In this document: piece by piece, positions 1-5,265 of the stretch
Layout of the letters: every line of letters begins with the position of its first letter
Position numbering within the stretch: position 1 is the stretch's first letter
Notes under the pieces: generated by a model
Database searches by the model: none
Seen by the model: only the letters and a program-made list of their open reading frames with translations
Told to the model about the DNA's origin: nothing
Position numbers and translations under genes: made by a program
DNA from: Bifidobacterium sp. UBA6881
Lineage (GTDB): Bacteria; Actinomycetota; Actinomycetes; Actinomycetales; Bifidobacteriaceae
Reading direction: 5' to 3'
DNA: 6,389 nucleotides
Assembly: GCA_002451435.1 (NCBI GenBank)
Contig: DKCF01000110.1
Location: forward strand, 12,818 to 19,206

Positions 1-2
1 TG

Positions 3-584
3 CGCGCCGCGGAGGATTTCGACGAGTCGATCGACCGGGTGATTCTGCCGGGCGGCGAGAGCACCACGCAGGGCAAGCTTCTGCGCTCCACCGGTCTGTT
101 CGAGCCCATCGCCAGGCACATCGCCGCGGGCAAGCCGGTGTTCGGCACCTGCGCCGGCATGATTCTGCTCGCGCGCAAGCTCGACAATGATTCCAACGTG
201 TATTTTGGCGCGCTTGACGCCGTCGTGCGCCGCAATGCGTACGGCCGTCAGCTCGGCTCGTTCGCGGCGACCGCCGACTTCGGCTCCGCTTCGGACGGCA
301 ACGCCGTCGTGGTCGCGCCGGGCGAGCACGTTCCCGGATACAAGGGCGATGGCTCTGCCGTCACGGACGGTTCGAGCTCCGTCAACGCCTCCGTCGTGCT
401 GAAGGACTTCCCGCTGGTGTTCATCCGCGGACCCTTCGTGGCCGAGGTCGGACCCGCCGCGACCGTCGAGACCGCAGTCGACGGCAATGTGGTCGGTCTT
501 CGCCAAGGCAACATCCTGGCCACGGCCTTCCATCCCGAACTCACCGACGACACCCGAATCCACGAGCTGTTCCTCAGCCTGTGA
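3..584 (+). CDS. pdxT: Pyridoxal 5'-phosphate synthase glutaminase subunit PdxT (5' end outside the window)
   Basis: PdxT hydrolyses glutamine and passes the ammonia to PdxS, which builds pyridoxal 5'-phosphate from ribose 5-phosphate and glyceraldehyde 3-phosphate in the cytoplasm. The frame is open from base 3, giving 193 visible residues; roughly the first 30, including the usual LALQG start region, lie upstream. The GTG at 39 is an internal valine in VILPGGESTT, not a start. Family landmarks are the GGES oxyanion-region motif, the nucleophile Cys in GTCAGM (codon 150-152), RNAYGRQ, VFIRGP, and the catalytic His and Glu in HPEL (codons 531-533 and 537-539). All three triad residues are present, so the enzyme should be active. 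A Gly/Ser/Val-rich stretch of about 25-30 residues between RQLGSF and VFIRGP is longer than in the Bacillus-type protein. PdxS would be expected just upstream, outside the window. The gene ends at its own terminator and is not part of the sugar operon. Confidence 0.96.
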   Translation, partial: RAAEDFDESIDRVILPGGESTTQGKLLRSTGLFEPIARHIAAGKPVFGTCAGMILLARKLDNDSNVYFGALDAVVRRNAYGRQLGSFAATADFGSASDGNAVVVAPGEHVPGYKGDGSAVTDGSSSVNASVVLKDFPLVFIRGPFVAEVGPAATVETAVDGNVVGLRQGNILATAFHPELTDDTRIHELFLSL

Positions 585-610
585 CGGTTCCTCGGTTCGA
601 GGTTCGGCAG

Positions 611-641
611 CGCCCTTGGGAAGTGTTCCCAAGGGCGTTTT
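611..641 (+). terminator. Rho-independent terminator of pdxT
   Basis: A perfect 12-bp stem (CGCCCTTGGGAA at 611-622 with TTCCCAAGGGCG at 626-637) closes a 3-nt GTG loop. Four T residues (638-641) follow at once. It begins 26 bases after the pdxT stop codon and reads as a classic intrinsic terminator. It should insulate the vitamin B6 genes from the sugar operon. Confidence 0.9.
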
Positions 642-659
642 GGCTATATGGGCAACTGT

Positions 660-701
660 TTGGAAGCCCTGGCCTCCGGTGGTTGGCTTCCAAGGTGTTT
701 T
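660..701 (+). terminator. Possible second, weaker terminator hairpin
   Basis: TTGGAAGCC (660-668) is repeated inverted as GGCTTCCAA (685-693), a perfect 9-bp stem with a 16-nt loop. A TTTT run (698-701) follows after GGTG. It may back up the terminator just upstream. The large loop and the 4-nt gap before the T run make it weaker than the first hairpin, and it could be an unrelated palindrome. Confidence 0.4.
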
Positions 702-752
702 GGACTGGCGACGGTTCTGGCCTGTTGAAATGTGGGGACGAATGAGGAAAAC

Positions 753-803
753 GTATCCCCGCATATCCACTGGGTTATCCACGGCCATGGCCGGACGTAT
801 CCC
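753..803. repeat. Cluster of four TATCC motifs, one DnaA-box-like
   Basis: TATCC occurs at 754, 764, 776 and 798, with steps of 10, 12 and 22 bases, so the copies fall on roughly the same face of the helix. One copy (775-783, TTATCCACG) matches the DnaA box TTATCCACA at 8 of 9 positions. A 12-bp perfect palindrome CGGCCATGGCCG lies between the third and fourth copies at 782-793. The function is unknown; it may be a protein-binding cluster or chance. Confidence 0.3.
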
Positions 804-811
804 ATAGGTAT

Positions 812-932
812 GGCTCATTCGACGGTGGCAAGGCGAATTGCCGACGGAAGTACGTGTGGGCATAGCTGATGATCGCGCCGTGGGACCTGATTGCATCGTG
901 GGGTCATTCGACTGTGGAGAAGCGAGTCGCCG
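812..932. repeat. Imperfect 32-bp direct repeat pair (812-843 and 901-932)
   Basis: The two copies share the core TCATTCGAC, then GTGG and GCGA, and end in GCCG, agreeing at 25 of 32 positions by my hand alignment. They start 89 bases apart. The sequence between them shows no gene. They may be remnants of a duplication or of a decayed intergenic element that also includes the adjacent inverted-repeat structure. Confidence 0.55.
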
Positions 933-944
933 GGACTGGGCGCG

Positions 945-1077
945 TTCCGTAGGTGGTTTTGCCGTTCCGTAGGCGGTTCGAGGTGGAGCTCTCCGAAAAA
1001 ACGTTGCGAAAAAGCGCGTTTCGCAACGTCGGTACTTGATCCAACCACCTACGGAATCTTAAAACCGCCTACGGAAT
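945..1077. repeat. Nested inverted-repeat element with central hairpin
   Basis: The left arm holds two tandem copies of a motif, TTCCGTAGGTGGTTTT (945-960) and TTCCGTAGGCGGTT (965-978). The right arm holds the same two in reverse complement, AACCACCTACGGAAT (1043-1057) and AAAACCGCCTACGGAAT (1061-1077). In the middle sits a perfect 11-bp hairpin, ACGTTGCGAAA (1001-1011) with TTTCGCAACGT (1019-1029), around a 7-nt loop. The whole element spans about 133 bp and is nearly symmetric. It has no T run after either arm, so it is not an ordinary terminator. It resembles a non-autonomous mobile or REP-like intergenic repeat; I cannot confirm a known family. Confidence 0.75.
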
Positions 1078-1176
1078 GTCGTGATATCGCTTTGGGCAGT
1101 GCGAGCATGGGATGAAAGTGGATGGTTTGCGCCGAGACGGGAGGGTATGGGGTCATCTCGGCCGTATGCCATCGAG

Positions 1177-1283
1177 GATGAATCGTCAGTTGTCGGGGAA
1201 GATGAATGTCGACTGTTGGGGAAGATGAATCGTCGACTGTTGGGGGAGAATGAAGTGTCAGTTGTCGGAAAAATGAATCGTCA
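1177..1283. repeat. Tandem array of about 4.5 degenerate 24-bp units
   Basis: Units start at 1177, 1201, 1225, 1249 and 1273, each exactly 24 bases apart; the last is partial. They share a GATGAATCGTC-like start and a TTGTCGGGGAA or CTGTTGGGGAA end. Units 1 and 4 share TCAGTTGTCGG, while units 2 and 3 share CGACTGTTGGGG. Because 24 is a multiple of three, one + frame stays open to a stop at 1288-1290 and encodes an 8-residue repeat ending VVG or LLG. The possible ATG at 1147 has GGAGG only 2 bases before it, too close to be convincing, so I treat the array as non-coding. There are no unique spacers, so it is not CRISPR. Confidence 0.75.
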
Positions 1284-1352
1284 TGGGTAATGCCGAAATC
1301 AGTCGAGGCATGGGCGGCGTGAACTGATGCATGAACGGCGATTCCGTCGGGC

Positions 1353-1380
1353 TTGACAATTCGGTACAACTGTGTACCAT
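1353..1380 (+). promoter_or_regulatory. Sigma70-type promoter of the sugar operon
   Basis: A perfect -35 box TTGACA (1353-1358) is followed, after 16 bases, by TACCAT (1375-1380), a 4-of-6 match to the -10 consensus. Transcription would start near 1387, leaving a 5' leader of about 145 bases before the lipoprotein gene. The strong -35 with a modest -10, plus operator-like sequence in and after the promoter, fits a regulated rather than a constitutive promoter. Confidence 0.7.
1363..1378. promoter_or_regulatory. Palindrome in the promoter spacer, possible operator
   Basis: GGTACA (1363-1368) and TGTACC (1373-1378) form a 6-bp inverted repeat around ACTG. The site fills the spacer and overlaps the -10 box, so a bound protein would block RNA polymerase. 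It lacks the central CG typical of LacI-family sites, so it may serve a different regulator than the one encoded in this operon. Confidence 0.5.
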
Positions 1381-1386
1381 AAGGAA

Positions 1387-1396
1387 TTACCGATAC
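1387..1396. promoter_or_regulatory. Candidate LacI-family operator 1 (at the predicted transcription start)
   Basis: TTACCGATAC has a central CG (1391-1392) and fits a TTAYCGRTAA pattern except at its last base. It lies at the predicted transcription start, the place of a classical repressor site. It is an inverted version of the sequence at 1424-1433. The plausible ligand is the LacI-type regulator at 5266-6327. Confidence 0.45.
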
Positions 1397-1423
1397 GTGG
1401 ATGTGTCGGAATGAAGCAAGGAG

Positions 1424-1433
1424 TTATCGGTAA
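1424..1433. promoter_or_regulatory. Candidate LacI-family operator 2 (in the leader)
   Basis: TTATCGGTAA fits TTAYCGRTAA at every position, with a central CG at 1428-1429. It sits about 37 bases downstream of candidate operator 1, centre to centre, inside the 5' leader. It could act as an auxiliary or roadblock site. Confidence 0.45.
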
Positions 1434-1504
1434 ACCAAGGGGAAGCAAGCAATCGTGGGTTGGCTCCGGCATGTTGATACACCGTTGCATCAATGTGATG
1501 GGGG

Positions 1505-1514
1505 ATACCGGTAA
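1505..1514. promoter_or_regulatory. Candidate LacI-family operator 3 (before the ribosome binding site)
   Basis: ATACCGGTAA contains the perfect palindrome TACCGGTA with a central CG and differs from TTAYCGRTAA only at the first base. It ends 6 bases before the AAGGAG ribosome binding site of the lipoprotein gene. It lies about 118 bases from candidate operator 1, so DNA looping between outer sites is possible but unproven. Confidence 0.35.
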
Positions 1515-1520
1515 CCAGTG

Positions 1521-1526
1521 AAGGAG
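1521..1526 (+). promoter_or_regulatory. Ribosome binding site fixing the lipoprotein start
   Basis: AAGGAG lies 6 bases before the ATG at 1533. An in-frame GTG at 1518 would place this site inside the gene and has no upstream ribosome binding site of its own, so ATG 1533 is the start. Confidence 0.85.
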
Positions 1527-1532
1527 AAAAAC

Positions 1533-2891
1533 ATGCGTAATGCACGGAAGGCACTTGCGGCTGTGACCGCGGCGGCGACTTTGGTCGGACTCGCGGCGTG
1601 CGGCAGCGGTGAGAGCGGCTCGAACAAGGGAAGTTCCGGCGATGCGGACAAGGCGGAGCTCGTATTCTGGGGATGGGACACCGGCCACACCATGACCAAC
1701 CTCATCAAGGACTTCGAAAAAGCCAATCCCGGAATCACGGTGAAATTCAACAACACCGGCACCGCCTCCGACACCCAGACCGCATTGAGCAACGCCGTGG
1801 CCGCGGGCAAGGGCGCGCCGGACGTCGTGATGCTTGAGGACCCCACGGTCACCCAGTTCGCGGTCACCGGAGATCTGATCGACCTCAGCCAGTTCGGTGC
1901 CGACAAGCTTGCGGACGACTTCTCGGCGGGCCCGTGGAACAAACTGCAATACAACAACAAGCCATACGCGCTGCCGATCGACTCCGGCCCGGAGATGTTC
2001 TTCTACAATGACGCCGTCTTCAAGAAGGCGGGTGTCGACGGCACCAAGATCAAGACCTGGGACGACTATTACGAGGCGGCCAAAAAGGTCAAGGCCATCG
2101 GATCGTATATGACCAACAATTCCGGTTCCTCCATGGAATACCAGCCGTTCACCGCGCAGGCATGGCAGGCCGGAGCGCAGCCGTGGAAGGTGGATGGCGA
2201 GAACCTCACCATCAGCATGACCAAAGACACCGGTATGAAGAAGTACATCGCCTTCCAGCAGAAGCTCATCGATGAGGACCTCATCGACACCAAGACCGCC
2301 AACTGGTCCGATGACTGGAACCGCGAGCTCAACGACGGCACCATCGCGTCCCTGGTCATCGGCGGCTGGATGCCGGTCAACCTGATGAACGGCGCCCCCG
2401 ACCAGGCCGGCAACTGGCGAGTCGCCCAGCTGCCGCAGTGGAACGAAGGCGATGAGGTGTCCGCCGAGGACGGCGGATCCGCCTTGGCCATCGTCAGCCA
2501 GTCCAAGCAGCAGGCCGCGGCATACAAGTTCGTCGAATACCTCACCCACGGCAAGGGCGCGCAGACCATGGCCGAAACCGGCACGTTCCCGAGCCTGAAG
2601 AGCATCCTCAAGTCCAAGAGCTTCACCGACCCCACCACCGAAGCGAACAAGAAGGTCAATGATTACTTCGGTGGCCAGAACGTCAACGAGATCCTTTCCG
2701 AGGCCGCGCAGCGCAAGGTCTCCAAGTTCTCCTACCTGCCGTACAACCCGTTCGCCCAGTCCGATTTCGGAGACCAGATCGCCAAGGCGTACAACAAGAA
2801 GATCACCTTGGAACAGGCCTTCGAAAACTATGGCAAGTCGCTGGCGGAACACGGTACCCAGCAGGGCTACACCGTCACCAACAAGGGCTGA
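1533..2891 (+). CDS. Sugar ABC transporter substrate-binding lipoprotein (CUT1 type)
   Basis: This 452-residue protein should bind an oligosaccharide outside the membrane and deliver it to an ABC permease. It begins with a lipoprotein signal peptide: basic MRNARK, a hydrophobic Ala/Val/Leu stretch, then the lipobox LAAC with the lipidated Cys at residue 23. A Gly/Ser-rich tether of about 15 residues follows, then a family-1 extracellular solute-binding fold to the C-terminus. Visible marks include FWGWD (W46, W48), the FEKANPGITV segment typical of the family, APDVVMLE, YALPIDSGPEMFFYN, and GGWMP (W279); the tryptophans are plausible sugar-stacking residues. Length is normal for the family. 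The GH42 gene downstream suggests a galactose-containing ligand, possibly galacto-oligosaccharides or galactan fragments (inference; compare GalC of Bifidobacterium breve). No permease gene is adjacent and no ATPase is seen, so the partner must be encoded elsewhere. It is the first gene of the operon behind the promoter at 1353-1380. Confidence 0.93.
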   Translation: MRNARKALAAVTAAATLVGLAACGSGESGSNKGSSGDADKAELVFWGWDTGHTMTNLIKDFEKANPGITVKFNNTGTASDTQTALSNAVAAGKGAPDVVMLEDPTVTQFAVTGDLIDLSQFGADKLADDFSAGPWNKLQYNNKPYALPIDSGPEMFFYNDAVFKKAGVDGTKIKTWDDYYEAAKKVKAIGSYMTNNSGSSMEYQPFTAQAWQAGAQPWKVDGENLTISMTKDTGMKKYIAFQQKLIDEDLIDTKTANWSDDWNRELNDGTIASLVIGGWMPVNLMNGAPDQAGNWRVAQLPQWNEGDEVSAEDGGSALAIVSQSKQQAAAYKFVEYLTHGKGAQTMAETGTFPSLKSILKSKSFTDPTTEANKKVNDYFGGQNVNEILSEAAQRKVSKFSYLPYNPFAQSDFGDQIAKAYNKKITLEQAFENYGKSLAEHGTQQGYTVTNKG

Positions 2892-2903
2892 GCGCACAAC
2901 ACA

Positions 2904-2953
2904 GGTTCCCGTTGGACGCCCGCCATCCACAGGCGAGGCATCCAACGGGAACC
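2904..2953 (+). promoter_or_regulatory. Long intercistronic hairpin between binding protein and GH42 genes
   Basis: GGTTCCCGTTGGA (2904-2916) pairs perfectly with TCCAACGGGAACC (2941-2953). The stem continues after one mismatch through GCC/GGC (2918-2920, 2937-2939). After one bulged A it continues through CGCC/GGCG (2921-2924, 2932-2935), leaving a 7-nt loop. That is about 20 base pairs in the 89-base gap. No T run follows, so it is unlikely to be a full terminator. Hairpins after a binding-protein gene often protect the upstream mRNA and raise its level over downstream genes; that role is inferred here. Confidence 0.8.
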
Positions 2954-2980
2954 GCATACCACAACGAGAGGAAACGCATC

Positions 2981-5218
2981 ATGAACGCACGGCGTGAATT
3001 CAACTGGCCGAAACTGCTGACCGCGGATGGCCGCGGCATCGCCTTCGGCGGCGACTACAATCCCGACCAATGGCCGGAGGGCGTCTGGAACGACGACGTT
3101 CGTCTCATGAAACAGGCCGGCGTCAACACCGTGGCGCTCGCCATCTTCAGCTGGGACCGCATACAGCCGACCGAAGACCGTTGGGACTTCGGCTGGCTCG
3201 ACCGCATCATCGACAAGCTCGGCAAGGCCGGCATCGCAACCGATCTGGCCTCCGCGACGGCCACGGCTCCGCTGTGGCTGTATGAAAAGCATCCCGAGGT
3301 GCTTCCGCGGGACAAATACGGCCATCCCGTCAACGCCGGTTCCCGGCAGTCCTGGAGCCCGACCAGCCCGGTGTTCAAGGAATACGCGCTCACGTTGTGC
3401 CGCAAACTCGCCGAACGGTACGGTTCCAACCCATACGTCACCGCATGGCATATGGGCAACGAATACGGATGGAACAACCGCGAGGACTATTCCGACAACG
3501 CGCTGGCGGCTTTCCGCAAATGGTGCGAACGCAAGTACGGGACCATCGCGGCGCTCAACCAGGCGTGGGGAACCACGTTCTGGGGCCAGGAGATGAACGG
3601 TTTCGACGAAGTGCTCATCCCGCGGTTCATGGGCGCCGACTCCATGGTGAATCCCGGTCAGAAACTCGATTTCGAACGGTTCGGCAACGACATGCTCCTC
3701 GACTTCTACAAGGCCGAGCGCGACGCGATCGCGGAGATCTGCCCGGACAAGCCGTTCACCACGAACTTCATGGTCTCCACCGACCAATGCTGCATGGACT
3801 ACGCCGATTGGGCCGGGGAGGTGGATTTCGTCTCCAACGACCACTATTTCCACGAAGGCGAATCCCACCTTGACGAACTGGCGTGTTCCGACGCGTTGAT
3901 GGATTCGCTCGCGTTGGGCAAGCCGTGGTACGTCATGGAACATTCCACGTCGGCGGTGCAGTGGAAGCCGCTCAATACCCGCAAGCGCAAGGGCGAGACT
4001 GTGCGCGACTCGCTTGCGCATGTGGCGATGGGCGCCGATGCGATCAATTTCTTCCAATGGCGCGCGTCCGCGTTTGGTGCCGAGGCGTTCCATTCCGCCA
4101 TGGTGCCGCATGCCGGCGAGGACACGAAGCTGTTCCGACAGGTGTGCGAACTCGGCGCGGCCCTGCGCGCGCTGTCCGATGCCGGCGTGCAGGGCAGCGG
4201 GCTGCGGCGCTCCGACACGGCGATTCTGTTCAGCGCCGAATCGGAATGGGCCACCCGCTCCGAAACGCTGCCGAGCATGAAGCTCAACCATTGGCATGAT
4301 GTGCGCGACTGGTACCGCGCCTTCCTCGGCGCGGGGGCGCGCGCCGACATCGTGCCGCTCAAATACGACTGGAGCTCGTACAAGACCGTCGTATTGCCGA
4401 CCGTGCTGATGCTGAGTGCCGCTGACGCGCGGCGTCTGGCCGATTTCGCCGCTGCCGGCGGACGCGTGGTGGTCGGATACGCGACCGGATTGATCGACGA
4501 GAACTTCCACACCTGGCTCGGCGGTTACCCCGGCGCGGGCGATGGTCTGCTGCGTGAGATGCTGGGCGTCCGCGGCGAGGAATTCAACATTCTCGGCGCC
4601 GAGGCCGAAGGCGAACCGAGCGAGATCCGTCTTCGTTCGGTGGATGCCGGGAATATTTCCGCATCCCGGGCCTGCGGTCATGCCGATGATGATGGAACAT
4701 TCTCCGGGGAATTTTCCGGAGAATTCCCCGGGGCGCTTGGCAAGACATCATGTGGAAAACCCGAAGCGGAATCCGCCGAAGGTCCGTCCGGCATCACCGG
4801 CGCGGTGACCCGCCTATGGCAGAACGATGTGGACGTCACCGGCGAACATGTTCAGGTGCTTGCCGCATACGCCGGCGAGGAAGCGGACGAATGGGAGCTT
4901 GACGGCACGGCCGCGGTCACCCGCAACCCGTATGGCTCCGGCGAGGCGTATTTCGTCGGCTGCGACCTGGATGTGGCCGATCTGACGAAGCTGGTCGGCG
5001 CGTATCTCGCATCCCCATCGCAGGACGATGCCGCCGTGCTGCACACCGTGCGCGTGTCCGCCGACGCCACCTTCGACTTCTACCTGCCCCGTGGCAAGAA
5101 GACGGTTGAGTTGCGGGGTATCGAAGGCGAGCCGGTCATCCTGTTCCAAGCGGAACGGGGGAGGGAATCCGGTTCGTACGTCGTGCATCGCAACGGCGTG
5201 CTCGTCACGAAGCGGTAG
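2981..5218 (+). CDS. GH42 family beta-galactosidase
   Basis: A 745-residue cytoplasmic enzyme that removes terminal beta-linked galactose by a retaining mechanism. No signal peptide is seen. The N-terminal TIM barrel (about residues 15-390) carries the family opening GGDYNPDQWP, the acid/base Glu161 in WHMGNEYG and the nucleophile Glu320 in VMEHS, also INFFQWRASAFGAE. The trimerisation domain (about 395-600) contains VLPTVLML and GGRVVVGYATGLIDEN. A small C-terminal beta domain (about 660-745) follows. Both catalytic residues are intact. Bifidobacterial GH42 enzymes are usually nearer 690-720 residues; the extra length lies around residues 570-605, a Gly/Ser/Glu-rich insertion with a repeated SGEF. 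ATG 2981 is chosen because AGAGG (2967-2971) precedes it by 9 bases; an upstream in-frame TTG at 2912 lies inside the intercistronic hairpin. Likely substrates are galacto-oligosaccharides or galactan fragments rather than lactose alone, inferred from context and comparison with GalG. Confidence 0.95.
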   Translation: MNARREFNWPKLLTADGRGIAFGGDYNPDQWPEGVWNDDVRLMKQAGVNTVALAIFSWDRIQPTEDRWDFGWLDRIIDKLGKAGIATDLASATATAPLWLYEKHPEVLPRDKYGHPVNAGSRQSWSPTSPVFKEYALTLCRKLAERYGSNPYVTAWHMGNEYGWNNREDYSDNALAAFRKWCERKYGTIAALNQAWGTTFWGQEMNGFDEVLIPRFMGADSMVNPGQKLDFERFGNDMLLDFYKAERDAIAEICPDKPFTTNFMVSTDQCCMDYADWAGEVDFVSNDHYFHEGESHLDELACSDALMDSLALGKPWYVMEHSTSAVQWKPLNTRKRKGETVRDSLAHVAMGADAINFFQWRASAFGAEAFHSAMVPHAGEDTKLFRQVCELGAALRALSDAGVQGSGLRRSDTAILFSAESEWATRSETLPSMKLNHWHDVRDWYRAFLGAGARADIVPLKYDWSSYKTVVLPTVLMLSAADARRLADFAAAGGRVVVGYATGLIDENFHTWLGGYPGAGDGLLREMLGVRGEEFNILGAEAEGEPSEIRLRSVDAGNISASRACGHADDDGTFSGEFSGEFPGALGKTSCGKPEAESAEGPSGITGAVTRLWQNDVDVTGEHVQVLAAYAGEEADEWELDGTAAVTRNPYGSGEAYFVGCDLDVADLTKLVGAYLASPSQDDAAVLHTVRVSADATFDFYLPRGKKTVELRGIEGEPVILFQAERGRESGSYVVHRNGVLVTKR
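4704..4731. repeat. Palindrome inside the GH42 coding sequence
   Basis: CCGGGGAATT (4704-4713) and AATTCCCCGG (4722-4731) form a perfect 10-bp inverted repeat around TTCCGGAG, which itself contains the palindrome TCCGGA. It encodes the SGEF-SGEF stretch in the linker before the C-terminal domain. It could form a hairpin in mRNA, or mark where short repeats expanded. Confidence 0.7.
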
Positions 5219-5265
5219 AGTCGGGAAGGTAAACGAGAAGTCACGACGGACGGGTACGGGAGAAC

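Larger units (their letters stand above)
585..1352. other. Long non-coding intergenic region rich in repeats
   Basis: This 768-bp stretch between pdxT and the sugar-operon promoter carries no reading frame with recognisable domains or a convincing start. Short frames on both strands (for example 891-1115 +, 815-1048 -, 1049-1369 -) run across the repeats and look like chance. It does hold a terminator, a second hairpin, a TATCC cluster, an imperfect direct repeat, a nested inverted-repeat element and a 24-bp tandem array, each listed separately. Between these (about 1080-1175 and 1290-1352) I see nothing specific beyond a 7-bp inverted repeat, GCCGAGA at 1131-1137 and TCTCGGC at 1156-1162. 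Confidence 0.7.

Noticed and set aside
39..41. GTG at 39 as the start of pdxT
   Set aside because: The frame continues upstream, and this valine sits within the conserved VILPGGES segment, so the gene is simply truncated by the window edge.
753..803. Replication origin
   Set aside because: Only one motif is close to a DnaA box. There is no AT-rich unwinding region and no dnaA or dnaN gene nearby.
891..1115. 74-codon + frame across the inverted-repeat element
   Set aside because: Its sequence is made of the repeat arms and hairpin, with no ribosome binding site and no protein-like features.
1177..1283. CRISPR array
   Set aside because: The units are directly abutting 24-bp tandem repeats with no unique spacers, and no cas genes are present.
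1147..1290. 47-residue small protein made of 8-residue repeats
   Set aside because: The Shine-Dalgarno-like GGAGG is only 2 bases from the ATG, and codon choice is unlike the neighbouring genes. Kept as a question in the findings, not called as a gene.
1518..1532. GTG at 1518 as the start of the lipoprotein
   Set aside because: It would put the AAGGAG ribosome binding site inside the gene; ATG 1533 gives a standard lipoprotein signal peptide.
1299..2957. 552-codon open frame on the minus strand opposite the lipoprotein gene
   Set aside because: It is a shadow of a clear substrate-binding protein, runs through the promoter, leader and hairpin, and has no family motifs.
2912..2980. Upstream TTG start at 2912 for the GH42 gene
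   Set aside because: It lies inside the intercistronic hairpin and would add 23 residues not resembling the GH42 N-terminus; ATG 2981 has a proper ribosome binding site.
2867..4681. 604-codon open frame on the minus strand opposite the GH42 gene
   Set aside because: Long antisense frames are expected in GC-rich coding DNA. The + strand protein has full GH42 motifs, and the antisense translation shows no recognisable domain.
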